DNA of 53,362 nt from Gammaproteobacteria bacterium (GTDB taxonomy: Bacteria; Pseudomonadota; Gammaproteobacteria; Steroidobacterales; Woeseiaceae): NCBI GenBank assembly GCA_029863305.1, contig JAOTVR010000001.1:77904-131265 (forward strand), in the 5' to 3' direction. The notes under the pieces were generated by a model. That model saw only the letters and a program-made list of their open reading frames with translations. It ran no database searches and had not been told where the DNA came from. Position numbers and translations under genes: made by a program. Positions 17,805 through 27,383 of this stretch are shown here, in pieces; positions within the stretch are counted from its first letter, which is position 1; each line of letters begins with the position of its first letter.

Positions 17805-18644
17805 CTATCTGGCCTCCGGTGAGTGTTGATAGTGGCACTGCCAGCAAACGAAGGTTCCGCCATGCGTGACCAGGTCGATGCGCGGGATCTCATACACGCT
17901 CAGATCGACTCCGCGAATCTCCTCCGGTGGTCTGGCGCGCCTGTCATGGCAGGTGCCGCAGAACTCCCGTTCGAAGGGCTTCTTCGGCACATGCGCACGC
18001 GGCTGCACTTTGTGTTCCGGCGGCGCTTCATGGCAGACCTCGCAGTCGAGCGGTGCATGCGGGGAGACAGCCTTGCTCCGGGCGATGGTGTTGTGGCACG
18101 CCGAGCACTCCTGAATACTCTCCGGCGGCGTCGGGTCGTGAGCGTCGTGGCAGCCGGTGCAGGCCCGCACCGGGTTGTGGCGCTCTTCGATGATCTGCGG
18201 AAAACCGGTCGGGCGAGACGCCAGGTAACTGTGGCAGGCGAGGCAGGGCTCCCTCCCTGCCGGCAGCTCCGGTTTAAGTTGCATGGGATTGGACGCGTGG
18301 TCGTTCGCCGGCCCGTGGCAGGATTCGCAGCTCACGGTTCTGTGGAAGGAACTGTTCTTCGCCTCCACCTTGTCCGGGTGGCACATCGCACACTCCTGCC
18401 AACCCGCGTAGCGTGGTTCCAGCTCCGCGTTGGCCGCCACCGCAGCAGCCCTGTAGTGACCCAGATCGCCGAAGGTGTCGGGAACGAACTTTTGCCGCAT
18501 CAGGAACATACCCACGCCGACAACGGCGAAGATAACGCCGAGCTGGATGAGCTGGGTCGGAATCCTGCGGCGGCGCGAGCCCGCGCGCCGCCCGCGGATC
18601 CATGCCCGCAAAGCCTTGACCGGTTTTGCCAGAGATTCAATCAT
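17805..18644 (-). CDS. Membrane-anchored octahaem cytochrome c
   Basis: A 279-residue cytochrome with eight CxxCH motifs (CAMCH, CESCH, CLACH, CTGCH, CSACH, CEVCH, CGTCH, CWQCH). A basic N-terminus is followed by one helix around residues 31-50 that likely anchors it in the inner membrane with the haems in the periplasm. It is far too short for MccA sulfite reductase or hydroxylamine-type octahaem enzymes, so electron transfer is more likely than catalysis. It heads the cytochrome-FeS-NrfD transcript. The physiological partner is unknown; its position beside hynL may point to hydrogenase-derived quinol. Confidence 0.85.
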   Translation of the reverse strand: MIESLAKPVKALRAWIRGRRAGSRRRRIPTQLIQLGVIFAVVGVGMFLMRQKFVPDTFGDLGHYRAAAVAANAELEPRYAGWQECAMCHPDKVEAKNSSFHRTVSCESCHGPANDHASNPMQLKPELPAGREPCLACHSYLASRPTGFPQIIEERHNPVRACTGCHDAHDPTPPESIQECSACHNTIARSKAVSPHAPLDCEVCHEAPPEHKVQPRAHVPKKPFEREFCGTCHDRRARPPEEIRGVDLSVYEIPRIDLVTHGGTFVCWQCHYQHSPEAR

Positions 18645-19060
18645 TGCGACACACGTGCGCTATGGAATCGGCAATTCACGCCTGAGTGAATTGGACAAAG
18701 GTATCAAGATCGACCGGTAATCAGCGCGCTGGTTTCAGCCGCAACGTTGTTCGACTCATGCCCGGAAACCTGTACCGGAACCGAGCATATATCGGGGTAT
18801 CTCATTGAAGGTATACGTGAATATACCGAGCAGAAACTCAGGATGATTGATTTAACGCCGGGGCAGGTGGGAATACCGCCGCGTTCCTCCAAGAGCGAGC
18901 ATGGCCAAATCAATTGATGTCATCCGCGTGGATCCGTTGGAGCAGATAGTCACTCAGTAGTTTCCACCGGATTACATTCGCCGCCGAATTCTGTATAAAC
19001 ACCTACGAGAACGAGCGTGAGCCTGTCGTAATCTGCGGCCGGCAGCGTCAGGGAGCAAGA
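18645..19060. promoter_or_regulatory. 416-base divergent intergenic region
   Basis: This is the only gene-free stretch above 300 bases. It separates the octahaem module (left) from the menA-nqr transcript (right). An inverted repeat GGTATA-cgtgaa-TATACC lies at 18810-18827, which could be an operator. A GGGAG ribosome site at 19051-19055 serves the next gene. Short reading frames here have no coding character. Confidence 0.45.
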
Positions 19061-20044
19061 ATGCCTTCAGATAGTTCGCGTATCGCCGATCCGTCGCCGC
19101 AGAATTTTGCCGGGGACTCATTTCCGCAGACCGCCAGGCGTCTGTTCAACGCCACACGGCCGAAGTTCTTCCCGGCCTCGGCATTGCCGGTGCTCGCCGG
19201 CACCGCCTGGGGCATCGCGGCCTCCGGACGATTCGATTTTCTGATCTTCGCGCTCGCCCTGTTCGCAACGGTCTGTGTGCATGCCGCCAGCAACGTTCTC
19301 AATGATGTTGGCGACGAATCCGGAGGAACGGACAAGCAAAATGAGGATCGCATCTATCCGTACACGGGTGGTTCGCGGTTCATTCAGACCGGCATCATGT
19401 CCGCGACCGAGATGGCGAGGCTCGGCATCAGCCTGCTCACCGTGGCTGCCATAGCAGGTCTCCTGCTTATCGCGCTCAAGGGCCCGATGGTCTTGTACTT
19501 TGGTCTTGCAGGGGTCGTTCTCGGGATCCTGTATTCGCTCGGGCCTGCACGCCTGGCATCGCTCGGCATCGGCGAGACAGCCGTTGCAATCGGGTTCGGC
19601 GTCATTCCGGTCGCGGGCGCGGCGTGGCTGCAAGGTGCCACTCTCAATACCCAGCTGCTGTTGTTTTCTCTGCCAGTCAGCGCCTGGGTAGCAGCTATCC
19701 TGCTGATCAATGAGGTTCCCGACGTCGTCGCGGACGGCGCGACGGGCAAGCGTACGCTGCCCGTCAGGTTAGGTCTTGATGCAACTGCGGTTGTTTATGT
19801 TCTGCTGCAGGTGGCAGCCGCAGCAACAACTGGCTGGCTCGCGATTACAGGTGGCCTGCCTCTGTTCGCGCCACTGGTTCCCGCCGTGCTGCTGATTCTG
19901 GCCTTCAAAGCAGGTTTCGCAATACGTCAGGGCATTGCGGACCGTCCTGCAATGACTCGTGCGATCGAAGGGACGCTGGCAATTCATACGATCGGATGTA
20001 TCTGGTTGCTCGCCTGTGCGCTGTTTCAGCACTGGTGGCCATAG
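19061..20044 (+). CDS. MenA-like UbiA-family prenyltransferase
   Basis: A 327-residue polytopic membrane enzyme of the UbiA superfamily, closest by motif to MenA (1,4-dihydroxy-2-naphthoate polyprenyltransferase). Seen: TRPKFFPASALPVLAGTAWG near the N-terminus, the Asp-rich NVLNDVGDESGGTD (first metal and diphosphate site), YTGGSRFIQTG, and NEVPDVVADGATGKRTLPVRLG (second Asp-rich site). If it is MenA the organism makes menaquinone. It lies 14 bases before nqrA and shares its transcript, so quinone synthesis may be co-regulated with Nqr. Another prenyl acceptor cannot be excluded. Confidence 0.8.
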   Translation: MPSDSSRIADPSPQNFAGDSFPQTARRLFNATRPKFFPASALPVLAGTAWGIAASGRFDFLIFALALFATVCVHAASNVLNDVGDESGGTDKQNEDRIYPYTGGSRFIQTGIMSATEMARLGISLLTVAAIAGLLLIALKGPMVLYFGLAGVVLGILYSLGPARLASLGIGETAVAIGFGVIPVAGAAWLQGATLNTQLLLFSLPVSAWVAAILLINEVPDVVADGATGKRTLPVRLGLDATAVVYVLLQVAAAATTGWLAITGGLPLFAPLVPAVLLILAFKAGFAIRQGIADRPAMTRAIEGTLAIHTIGCIWLLACALFQHWWP

Positions 20045-20058
20045 CGCGGGTTTCGGTA

Positions 20059-21405
20059 ATGCGTATCACAATCGACAAAGGCCTTGATATTCCCATTAGT
20101 GGGCAGCCACAACCGGTCATATCGGATGCATCCGATGTCCGCAGCGTCGGACTGCTCGGCTGGGACACACCGGGACTCAAACCGAAAATGGCCGTTGCCG
20201 AGGGCGACCGCGTCAAACTGGGTCAGGTCCTCTTCGTGGACAAGCGCAACCCCGATGTGCGCTACACCGCACCTGGCTGCGGCACCGTCTCCGCCATCCA
20301 TCGCGGTGAGCGCCGTGTACTTAATTCTGTCGTGATTCGGCTCGATGGTGACGATGCTGAAACCTGGCGTGCCTATGAGCCTGGCAAGATCGGTGACATT
20401 GACGCCGGCACAATTCGTCAGACGCTCGCCGAATCCGGCTTATGGACGACGTTGCGCACACGCCCGTTCGGCCGGATTCCATTGCCTGATACGACGCCGA
20501 ATTCAATTTTCATCACCGCGATGAACACCAACCCGCTTGCCGGCGATCCGGCGCTGGTTATCCGGGAAGATGCCGAGGCCTTCCTGGCAGGCGTGCGGCT
20601 CGTATCACGCCTGACCGAAGGACCGACCTACATTTGCACCAAACCGGATACCGACATTCCTTGCCCCGACGGTGAGCAATACCGTCATGCAGAATTCGCC
20701 GGCCCGCACCCGGCGGGACTCGTCGGCACGCACATCCATTTCCTGGACCCGGTCAGCATCAAGAAAACTGTCTGGCACATCGGCTACCAGAACGCGATGG
20801 CCATCGGCAGGCTGTTTCTTAACGGACGGCTGCCAACCGAGAGGGTCATCGTGCTCGGCGGCCCAATGGTCAAGAACCCGCGTCTCCTGCGGACGCGCAG
20901 GGGCGCCAGCACGACCGACATTCTCGTCGATGAGCTACGTGGCGGCAATTCACGAGTTATTTCGGGCTCAGTACTGTCCGGGCATCGTGCCGCCGGTCCA
21001 CTCGCGTGGCTCGGCTGCTACCACAATCAGATCAGCGTGATTGCCGAAGGCAGCCCGAGGGAGTTCTTGTCATTCATGCGGCTGGGCAGAGACAAGTTCT
21101 CGGCGCTGCGCGTATACGCTTCGCATTTGCTGCACAAGGGTGACTATGCGATGACGAGCTCGCAAAACGGCAGCCCGCGCGCCCTGGTGTCGACAGGCAG
21201 TTTCGAACGCATTATGCCCCTCGATATCCTGCCGACTGTATTGCTCAAGTCGCTGTTGGTACGGGATACGGATAGCGCGCAGCAGCTCGGCTGCCTCGAA
21301 CTCGATGAAGAGGACCTCGCGTTGTGCTCCTTCGTCTGCAACGGCAAATACAACTATGGACCGCATCTGCGCAAGGCGCTCGATGAGATCGAGGCGAACG
21401 GCTGA
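20059..21405 (+). CDS. nqrA: Na+-translocating NADH:quinone reductase subunit A
   Basis: A 448-residue peripheral subunit of the sodium-pumping NADH dehydrogenase. It opens with MRITIDKGLDIPISGQP and continues with ALVGTHIHFLDPVS-like and CSFVCNGKYNYG segments typical of NqrA. The ATG at 20059 gives the family length; the frame is open a further 21 codons into the menA-like gene. It overlaps nqrB by one base. Confidence 0.96.
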   Translation: MRITIDKGLDIPISGQPQPVISDASDVRSVGLLGWDTPGLKPKMAVAEGDRVKLGQVLFVDKRNPDVRYTAPGCGTVSAIHRGERRVLNSVVIRLDGDDAETWRAYEPGKIGDIDAGTIRQTLAESGLWTTLRTRPFGRIPLPDTTPNSIFITAMNTNPLAGDPALVIREDAEAFLAGVRLVSRLTEGPTYICTKPDTDIPCPDGEQYRHAEFAGPHPAGLVGTHIHFLDPVSIKKTVWHIGYQNAMAIGRLFLNGRLPTERVIVLGGPMVKNPRLLRTRRGASTTDILVDELRGGNSRVISGSVLSGHRAAGPLAWLGCYHNQISVIAEGSPREFLSFMRLGRDKFSALRVYASHLLHKGDYAMTSSQNGSPRALVSTGSFERIMPLDILPTVLLKSLLVRDTDSAQQLGCLELDEEDLALCSFVCNGKYNYGPHLRKALDEIEANG

Positions 21406-22613
21406 TGAAACGACTGCGCAAAATGCTCGACAACGTTGAACCGCTGTTCGTACGTGGTGGTCGCTTCGAGCGCTTCCACGCTATGTATGAGATGGTCGAC
21501 ACCCTGTTCTACTCGCCACCAGACGTAACTCGCAGCTCGCCACATGTGCGCGACGCGATCGATCTCAAGCGCGTCATGATCATGGTGGTTTTTGCGGCAA
21601 CTCCGTGCGCTCTCGTCGGCATATGGAATACCGGCTTCCAGGCCAACACCGCCATGCTCGCGATGGGTATCGACACAATGCCGGGCTGGCGTGAGGTCAT
21701 ATTGAGCCTTGTCGGCGGCGGACACGATCCTGGCAGCCTGTACGATAATTTCGTGCTGGGCGTTCTCTACTTCCTGCCGATTTACGCCGTAACGATGGCG
21801 GCAGGCGGCTTCTGGGAAGTGTTGTTTTCCGGCGTCCGCAATCACGAGATCAACGAGGGTTTTTTCGTCACGTCGCTACTCTACGCGCTGATCCTGCCGG
21901 CAACGATCCCGCTGTGGCAGGTCGCGATCGGCATCAGCTTCGGTGTGGTCATCGGCAAAGAAGTCTTTGGCGGCACCGGCAAGAATTTCCTCAACCCCGC
22001 GCTCACCGGTCGCGCTTTCCTGTATTTCGCTTACCCGGCGCAAATATCGGGCGACGCCGTGTGGACCGCAGTGGACGGATTCAGCGGCGCGACAGCATTG
22101 GGCATCAGTGCGATCGAAGGAATTTCCGGGGTCGTCGCAAGCGGGCTGACCTGGGGACAGGCCTTCCTCGGCCAGATGCAGGGTTCGATCGGCGAAACCT
22201 CGGCGGCCGCGTGCCTGCTCGGCGCCGTCGTGCTCGTGTACTCCGGTATCGCATCCTGGCGCATCATCGTTGGTGTATTTGCAGGTCTCATCATTCCCGT
22301 ACTGCTTGTTGGGATCATCGACAGCAGCAACCCGATGATGGACATGCCGTGGCACTGGCACATCGTCCTCGGCGGTTTCGCGTTCGGTGCCGTGTTCATG
22401 GCCACCGACCCGGTGTCGGCCTCGCAGACTGATGCCGGGCGATGGATTTACGGACTCCTGATCGGTTTCATGACTTTTGTTATTCGCGTCGTCAATCCGG
22501 CATTTCCCGAAGGCATCATGCTCGCGATCCTGTTTGGCAATGTCTTCGCACCAATGATCGATTACTTCGTGGTTCACGCAAACGTAAGACGGAGGGTTCG
22601 CCGCAGTGTCTGA
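21405..22613 (+). CDS. nqrB: Na+-NQR subunit B
   Basis: A 402-residue membrane subunit carrying a covalent FMN. The attachment motif SGATAL places the flavin on Thr230. About ten helices; the N-terminal soluble part and the GFWEVLFSGVRNHEINEGFFVTS block are typical. It forms the central part of the sodium channel and quinone site. It overlaps nqrA by one base and nqrC by eight. Confidence 0.97.
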   Translation: MKRLRKMLDNVEPLFVRGGRFERFHAMYEMVDTLFYSPPDVTRSSPHVRDAIDLKRVMIMVVFAATPCALVGIWNTGFQANTAMLAMGIDTMPGWREVILSLVGGGHDPGSLYDNFVLGVLYFLPIYAVTMAAGGFWEVLFSGVRNHEINEGFFVTSLLYALILPATIPLWQVAIGISFGVVIGKEVFGGTGKNFLNPALTGRAFLYFAYPAQISGDAVWTAVDGFSGATALGISAIEGISGVVASGLTWGQAFLGQMQGSIGETSAAACLLGAVVLVYSGIASWRIIVGVFAGLIIPVLLVGIIDSSNPMMDMPWHWHIVLGGFAFGAVFMATDPVSASQTDAGRWIYGLLIGFMTFVIRVVNPAFPEGIMLAILFGNVFAPMIDYFVVHANVRRRVRRSV

Positions 22614-23283
22614 CGTCGTAAGCACTACTCCGAAACGATCGCGTGACAGCATGAGCAACACGCTGATCGTCGCTATTGGCGTCAGCTTCGTGTGTTCAAT
22701 ACTTGTCGCCAGCGCAGCCGTACTGTTGAAGCCACGCCAGTTGCAGAATGCAGAGGAATACCGGCAGCGGATAATCCTCGATGTTGCAGGGCTGTACGAT
22801 CCCGGTGCGGATCTTGCGACACTGTATTCCTCCATCGAAGAAACTGCGACGGAACTCGCATCTGGTGAACTGGCCCCTGTGTATCTCGTCATGGACGGCA
22901 CTCGCACCGAACAGGTCATACTGCCAATCGAAGGCGCCGGGCTGTGGTCGACCATGTACGGTTACCTGGCGGTCGAAAACGATGGCAATACGGTTCGGGG
23001 CCTGCGCTTCTACAGCCATGGCGAGACGCCTGGCCTCGGCGACCAGATCGACAAGCCAGCCTGGCGGGAGCAGTGGCACGGCAAGAAACTGTATGACCAG
23101 GACGGCGAACCACAAATAGAAGTGGTCAAGGGCCCGGCACCTGACGACAGCGAATACCAGATTGACGGCCTGGCCGGTGCCACGCTGACCGGTCGCGGTG
23201 TCAGCAACTTCGTGCGCTACTGGATCGGCGAAGAAGGCTACGGGCCGTACCTGAAAAAGCTCGGTGAAGAGGAGTCGCGTTAG
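22606..23283 (+). CDS. nqrC: Na+-NQR subunit C
   Basis: A 225-residue subunit with one N-terminal helix and a periplasmic FMN domain. The flavin attachment motif GATLT ends at Thr195. It is read from a GTG at 22606, with a GGAGG ribosome site about ten bases upstream inside nqrB. The later GETPGLGDQ segment is also characteristic. Confidence 0.96.
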   Translation: MSDVVSTTPKRSRDSMSNTLIVAIGVSFVCSILVASAAVLLKPRQLQNAEEYRQRIILDVAGLYDPGADLATLYSSIEETATELASGELAPVYLVMDGTRTEQVILPIEGAGLWSTMYGYLAVENDGNTVRGLRFYSHGETPGLGDQIDKPAWREQWHGKKLYDQDGEPQIEVVKGPAPDDSEYQIDGLAGATLTGRGVSNFVRYWIGEEGYGPYLKKLGEEESR

Positions 23284-23285
23284 TC

Positions 23286-23945
23286 ATGAGTGACGCACGC
23301 AAAGTACTGATCGATCCGCTTGTCGACAACAACCCGGTGACGCTGCAGGTACTTGGGATTTGCTCGGCCCTGGCCGTAACGACATCGCTGCTGCCAGCCC
23401 TCTTGATGTGTGTCGCGCTGACCAGCGTTGCCGCGTTGTCGACCGCCGCAATAAGCAGCATTCGCAATTACATTCCAAACAATATTCGCATCATCGTGCA
23501 CATGACGATCATTGCGTCTTTTGTCATCGTCGTCGACCAGATGCTGCGGGCGTACGCATTCGAAACGAGCAAGCAGCTGTCGGTGTTCGTCGGGCTTATT
23601 ATCACGAACTGTATCGTGCTGGGGCGCGCCGAAGCCTTCGCGATGAAGAACGGCGTTGGAATGAGCTTCCTCGACGGCCTCGGCAATGGCCTCGGCTACA
23701 GCGCTATCCTGATTGTTGTTGCAATCCTGCGAGAGTTATTCGGTGCTGGCACCCTGCTCGGCTATCGCATATTGCCGCTCGTATCCGACGGCGGCTGGTA
23801 CGAGGCCAACGGCCTGATGCTGTTGCCGCCCAGCGCATTCTTCATAATCGGTCTTTTGATCTGGGGTATTCGCACCTGGAAGCAAGCGCAGGTCGAACAC
23901 CACGATCATCGGATTCACGAAGTCCACAGAACCGAGGTGCTGTGA
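23286..23945 (+). CDS. nqrD: Na+-NQR subunit D
   Basis: A 219-residue membrane subunit with six helices, homologous to NqrE by inverted topology, involved in the intramembrane iron-sulfur centre and sodium path. Seen: [41 protein letters not shown] and [13 protein letters not shown]. The C-terminal tail ([16 protein letters not shown]) is histidine-rich. It starts two bases after nqrC. Confidence 0.97.
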   Translation: MSDARKVLIDPLVDNNPVTLQVLGICSALAVTTSLLPALLMCVALTSVAALSTAAISSIRNYIPNNIRIIVHMTIIASFVIVVDQMLRAYAFETSKQLSVFVGLIITNCIVLGRAEAFAMKNGVGMSFLDGLGNGLGYSAILIVVAILRELFGAGTLLGYRILPLVSDGGWYEANGLMLLPPSAFFIIGLLIWGIRTWKQAQVEHHDHRIHEVHRTEVL

Positions 23946-24553
23946 TGGCGGACTACATGAATCTTTTCATCCAGGCCGCGTTCGTCGAGAACCTGGCGCT
24001 GGCGTTCTTCCTCGGCATGTGTACGTTTCTCGCGATATCGAAGCGCGTCGAAACCGCGTTCGGTCTGGGTCTTGCGGTCGTCGTCGTTCAGATCATCACG
24101 GTGCCGATAAATCATTTGATCTATGCCCTGCTGCTCAGAAAGGGTGCGCTGGCCTGGGCTGGTCTGCCTGATGTTGATCTGAGCTTTCTCGGCCTGGTCA
24201 GCTACATCGGCGTAATTGCGGCTCTCGTGCAAATTCTCGAGATGACTCTCGACAAGTATTTTCCGAAACTCTACAACGCGCTCGGCATCTTCTTGCCCTT
24301 GATCACCGTCAACTGCGCGATCCTTGGCGGTACCCTGTTCATGGTCGAGCGTCACTATACGCTGGGCGAAAGCGTTGTCTTCGGATTTGGCAGTGGTTTT
24401 GGCTGGGCACTGGCATTGGTCGGGCTCGCCGGCATACGTGAAAAACTCAAATACAGCGACGTGCCGGAGGGACTGCAGGGTCTCGGCATAACCTTCATCA
24501 TTGCCGGCCTGATGTCCCTGAGCTTCATGGGCTTCTCGGGAATCCGGCTGTGA
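23945..24553 (+). CDS. nqrE: Na+-NQR subunit E
   Basis: A 202-residue membrane subunit, partner of NqrD. It starts with [26 protein letters not shown] and contains VNCAILGG, the segment holding a ligand cysteine of the intramembrane cluster. The ATG at 23945 overlaps the nqrD stop by one base. The frame is open far upstream inside nqrD, but that part is not coding. Confidence 0.97.
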   Translation: MADYMNLFIQAAFVENLALAFFLGMCTFLAISKRVETAFGLGLAVVVVQIITVPINHLIYALLLRKGALAWAGLPDVDLSFLGLVSYIGVIAALVQILEMTLDKYFPKLYNALGIFLPLITVNCAILGGTLFMVERHYTLGESVVFGFGSGFGWALALVGLAGIREKLKYSDVPEGLQGLGITFIIAGLMSLSFMGFSGIRL

Positions 24554-25794
24554 CCATGGATGTATCAACGATGTTCGAGGTTGGCCTCGGCGTGGTGCTG
24601 TTCACGCTGATTATCCTGGTGCTCGTATTCGTAATTCTTACGGCCCGTTCGAAACTGGTGGCCGGTGGTTCTGTCACGATCAACATCAACGAGGATCGAA
24701 ACCTCGAGGTACCGACCGGCGGCAAACTCATGAATTCGCTTGCCGATGCGGGCATCTTCGTGCCGTCGGCCTGTGGCGGCGGTGGCACTTGCGGGCAGTG
24801 CACGGTTCGGGTCTTCGAAGGCGGCGGCGCGATATTGCCCACAGAGACGTCGCTGATCACCAAACGCGAGGCCAAGGAACATTACCGGCTCTCCTGCCAG
24901 GTGGCCGTGAAACAGAATATGCGTATCGCGGTTCCCGAGGAGATCTTCGGTATTCGCAAGATCGAGTGCACGGTCACCTCGAATCGCAACGTGGCGAGCT
25001 TTATCAAGGAACTGGTTCTCGAGCTGCCGGAGGGCGAGGAGCTGGATTTCAGGGCTGGAGGCTACATCCAGATTGAATGCCCGCCGCATGACTTGCGCTT
25101 CAAAGATTTCGATATTGACGAGGAGTTTCGTGACGAGTGGGATCGCTACAAGCTCTGGCGTTATGAGTCGCACGTCAAACATACGGTGTCACGTGCATAC
25201 TCGATGGCGAGTTACCCGCTGGAGCGCACGACGATCAAACTGAATGTCCGCATCGCAACGCCGCCTCCGGGCGCCGACGACTCGATTCCGCCCGGCATCA
25301 TGTCATCGTATATTTTCAACCTTAAGCCCGGCGACAACGCGACGATTTCCGGGCCCTTCGGCGAGTTCTTTGCGAAAGAGACCGACAACGAAATGGTCTT
25401 CATAGGTGGCGGCGCGGGTATGGCACCGATGCGTGCGCATATCTTCGATCAACTGAAACGCATACACACCAAACGCAAGATGTCGTTCTGGTACGGCGCA
25501 CGCAGCCTCCGCGAGATGTTTTACGTCGAGGAGTTTGATGAACTCGCCCGTGATAATGATAATTTCATCTGGCACATCGCGCTTTCAGAACCGCTGCCCG
25601 AAGATAACTGGACCGGGTACACGGGTTTCATACACAACGTCCTGTATGACGAATACCTCGCCGATCATCCTGCGCCCGAAGACTGTGAGTACTACCTCTG
25701 TGGCCCGCCGATGATGAATACCGCAGTCATCAAGATGCTCGATGACCTCGGTGTCCCCAAGGACCACGTATTCCTGGACGACTTCGGAGGCTGA
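24550..25794 (+). CDS. nqrF: Na+-NQR subunit F, NADH-oxidising flavoprotein
   Basis: A 414-residue subunit that takes hydride from NADH. An N-terminal helix is followed by a 2Fe-2S ferredoxin domain (Cys75, Cys81, Cys84, Cys116), an FAD domain (RAYSMASYP) and an NAD domain ([21 protein letters not shown]). The GTG at 24550 overlaps nqrE by four bases; an ATG two codons later is the alternative. Confidence 0.97.
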   Translation: MTMDVSTMFEVGLGVVLFTLIILVLVFVILTARSKLVAGGSVTININEDRNLEVPTGGKLMNSLADAGIFVPSACGGGGTCGQCTVRVFEGGGAILPTETSLITKREAKEHYRLSCQVAVKQNMRIAVPEEIFGIRKIECTVTSNRNVASFIKELVLELPEGEELDFRAGGYIQIECPPHDLRFKDFDIDEEFRDEWDRYKLWRYESHVKHTVSRAYSMASYPLERTTIKLNVRIATPPPGADDSIPPGIMSSYIFNLKPGDNATISGPFGEFFAKETDNEMVFIGGGAGMAPMRAHIFDQLKRIHTKRKMSFWYGARSLREMFYVEEFDELARDNDNFIWHIALSEPLPEDNWTGYTGFIHNVLYDEYLADHPAPEDCEYYLCGPPMMNTAVIKMLDDLGVPKDHVFLDDFGG

Positions 25795-26796
25795 ATGAGA
25801 GCCACCACCCTGCTGGCCTTGCTTTCGCTTTGCGCCGCATGTGCAAGGGGCCCTGCCGGGGTCGAAATGTCCGGCAATACCATGGGCACGCAGTTCAGCG
25901 TCAAACTTGCCACCGCCGACGTTGATGCCGGACGACTGCAGCAGGAGATCGAGGCATCCCTCGCCGAGGTCGAGCATATGATGTCCACCTACTTACCCGA
26001 CTCGGAAATTTCGCGTTTCAATGCCAGTACGACAACGGAGTGGTACCCGGTTTCCGGTGAGTTTTGCGGCAGCGTCGAAGACGCGCTGATGCTGAGTGCG
26101 TTGACGGATGGGTCGTTCGATATCACGGTCGGGCCGCTCGTCAACCTGTGGGGATTCGGCCCGGGGGAGATGGTCGCGGAACCACCGTCGGATGAGAATA
26201 TCGCCGCAATGCTGAATTCTGTCGGCTATGAACACCTGCACGCAGACTGCTCTCGCCCGGCCCTCAGGAAAGACATCGCACAGCTCGTTCTGGATATGTC
26301 TGCTCTTGGCAAGGGCTATGCCGTCGATCGGATCGCCGACTGGCTCGAGGATGCAGGTTTGCATGACTATCTGGTCGAGGTCGGCGGTGAAATGCGTCTC
26401 GGCGGACACAATGCCAGCGGCAGGAAGTGGGCGATCGGCATCGAAGTTCCGCGCAGTGATCAACGCCGCCCGCACACGATAGTGCATCTGACCGATACGG
26501 CCGTGGCGACGTCGGGCGACTATCGCAACTATTTCGAAGCGGACGGAAAGCGCTATTCGCATACGATCGATACACGAACAGGCAGACCCGTGACTCATTC
26601 GCTGGCGTCGGTTACCGTAGTGGACGACAGCGGCTCTCGCGCCGATGCGCTTGCTACGGCGCTGCTTGTGATGGGACCAAAAAAAGGCATGCAGCTCGCA
26701 ACGCGGGAAAACCTCGCCGCGCTTTTTCTGCTACGTGGAGAGGGCGGTATCGACGAACGTTCGACGCCGGCTTTCGAACGATTGAGAGCGACGTAA
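25795..26796 (+). CDS. apbE: FAD:protein FMN transferase ApbE
   Basis: A 333-residue lipoprotein that attaches FMN to threonines of NqrB and NqrC. A short signal ends in the lipobox LCAAC. The catalytic region is visible in DMSALGKGYAVD and in the HTIDTRTGRPV motif, with GNTMGTQFSVKL near the N-terminus. It follows nqrF with no gap and overlaps nqrM by one base, as in many Gammaproteobacteria. Confidence 0.95.
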   Translation: MRATTLLALLSLCAACARGPAGVEMSGNTMGTQFSVKLATADVDAGRLQQEIEASLAEVEHMMSTYLPDSEISRFNASTTTEWYPVSGEFCGSVEDALMLSALTDGSFDITVGPLVNLWGFGPGEMVAEPPSDENIAAMLNSVGYEHLHADCSRPALRKDIAQLVLDMSALGKGYAVDRIADWLEDAGLHDYLVEVGGEMRLGGHNASGRKWAIGIEVPRSDQRRPHTIVHLTDTAVATSGDYRNYFEADGKRYSHTIDTRTGRPVTHSLASVTVVDDSGSRADALATALLVMGPKKGMQLATRENLAALFLLRGEGGIDERSTPAFERLRAT

Positions 26797-26969
26797 TGAC
26801 GCTGTTAATGACATTATTCGTCACGTTCGCGGTTCTGCTCGCAGTTATCGGCGCGATGGCGATCGGCGTCATGAACGGCCGCAAACCGATTAGCGGCAGC
26901 TGCGGCGGCCTGAACAGTGGTGGCTGCGAGTTGTGCAGCGGCAAATGTGTACGGGAGTCCGAACAATGA
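26796..26969 (+). CDS. nqrM: Na+-NQR maturation protein NqrM
   Basis: A 57-residue protein too short for standard gene-length cutoffs. One N-terminal helix (residues 2-26) is followed by four cysteines at 36, 44, 47 and 51 in a CGG...GCELCSGKC arrangement, the DUF539/NqrM pattern. NqrM is needed to deliver iron for the Fe(Cys)4 or 2Fe-2S centre between NqrD and NqrE. It overlaps apbE by one base and the next gene by four. Confidence 0.93.
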   Translation: MTLLMTLFVTFAVLLAVIGAMAIGVMNGRKPISGSCGGLNSGGCELCSGKCVRESEQ

Positions 26970-27373
26970 ACCCGAAATCAGCACTGGTTCGCGATTACAT
27001 GGCGGGCCGTCTTGTTACCTTCAAGCCTGACATGGACGTGCTCGATGCGATCCAGGAACTGTTGCACAACCGCATCGCCGGCGCACCCGTCGTCAATGAC
27101 CAGGGCGAACTCCTCGGCATGTTGTCCGAACTCGATTGTCTGAAAATCGCTTTGAACGCCGGCTATTATGGTGACTGGGGAGGCCCGGTCGCGGATTACA
27201 TGACACCGGACGTCGAGACTGTCGACGCCGACATGAATATCATTGACCTGGCGCAGAGATTTCTGAACTCTAGCTACCGGCGCTTCCCCGTGTTGAGGAA
27301 CAACCGTCTGGTCGGTCAGATCAGTCGGCGCGATGTGTTGCGCGCACTGAGTCAGCTTGCCGTATCAAAGTAA
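26966..27373 (+). CDS. Tandem CBS-domain protein
   Basis: A 135-residue protein made of two CBS domains: RDYMAGRLVTFKPDMDV...LGMLSELDCLK and VADYMTPDVETVDADMNI...LVGQISRRDVLRAL. Such stand-alone pairs usually bind adenine nucleotides and act as sensors of energy state. The ATG at 26966 forms an ATGA overlap with nqrM, so it is part of the nqr transcript; a regulatory link to Nqr is inferred from position only. Confidence 0.88.
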   Translation: MNPKSALVRDYMAGRLVTFKPDMDVLDAIQELLHNRIAGAPVVNDQGELLGMLSELDCLKIALNAGYYGDWGGPVADYMTPDVETVDADMNIIDLAQRFLNSSYRRFPVLRNNRLVGQISRRDVLRALSQLAVSK

Positions 27374-27383
27374 GGGGAGCCTT

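Noticed and set aside
17805..18644. Octahaem sulfite reductase (MccA) or tetrathionate/hydroxylamine-type enzyme.
   Set aside because: At 279 residues it is less than half the size of those enzymes and has no unusual CXnCH catalytic haem.
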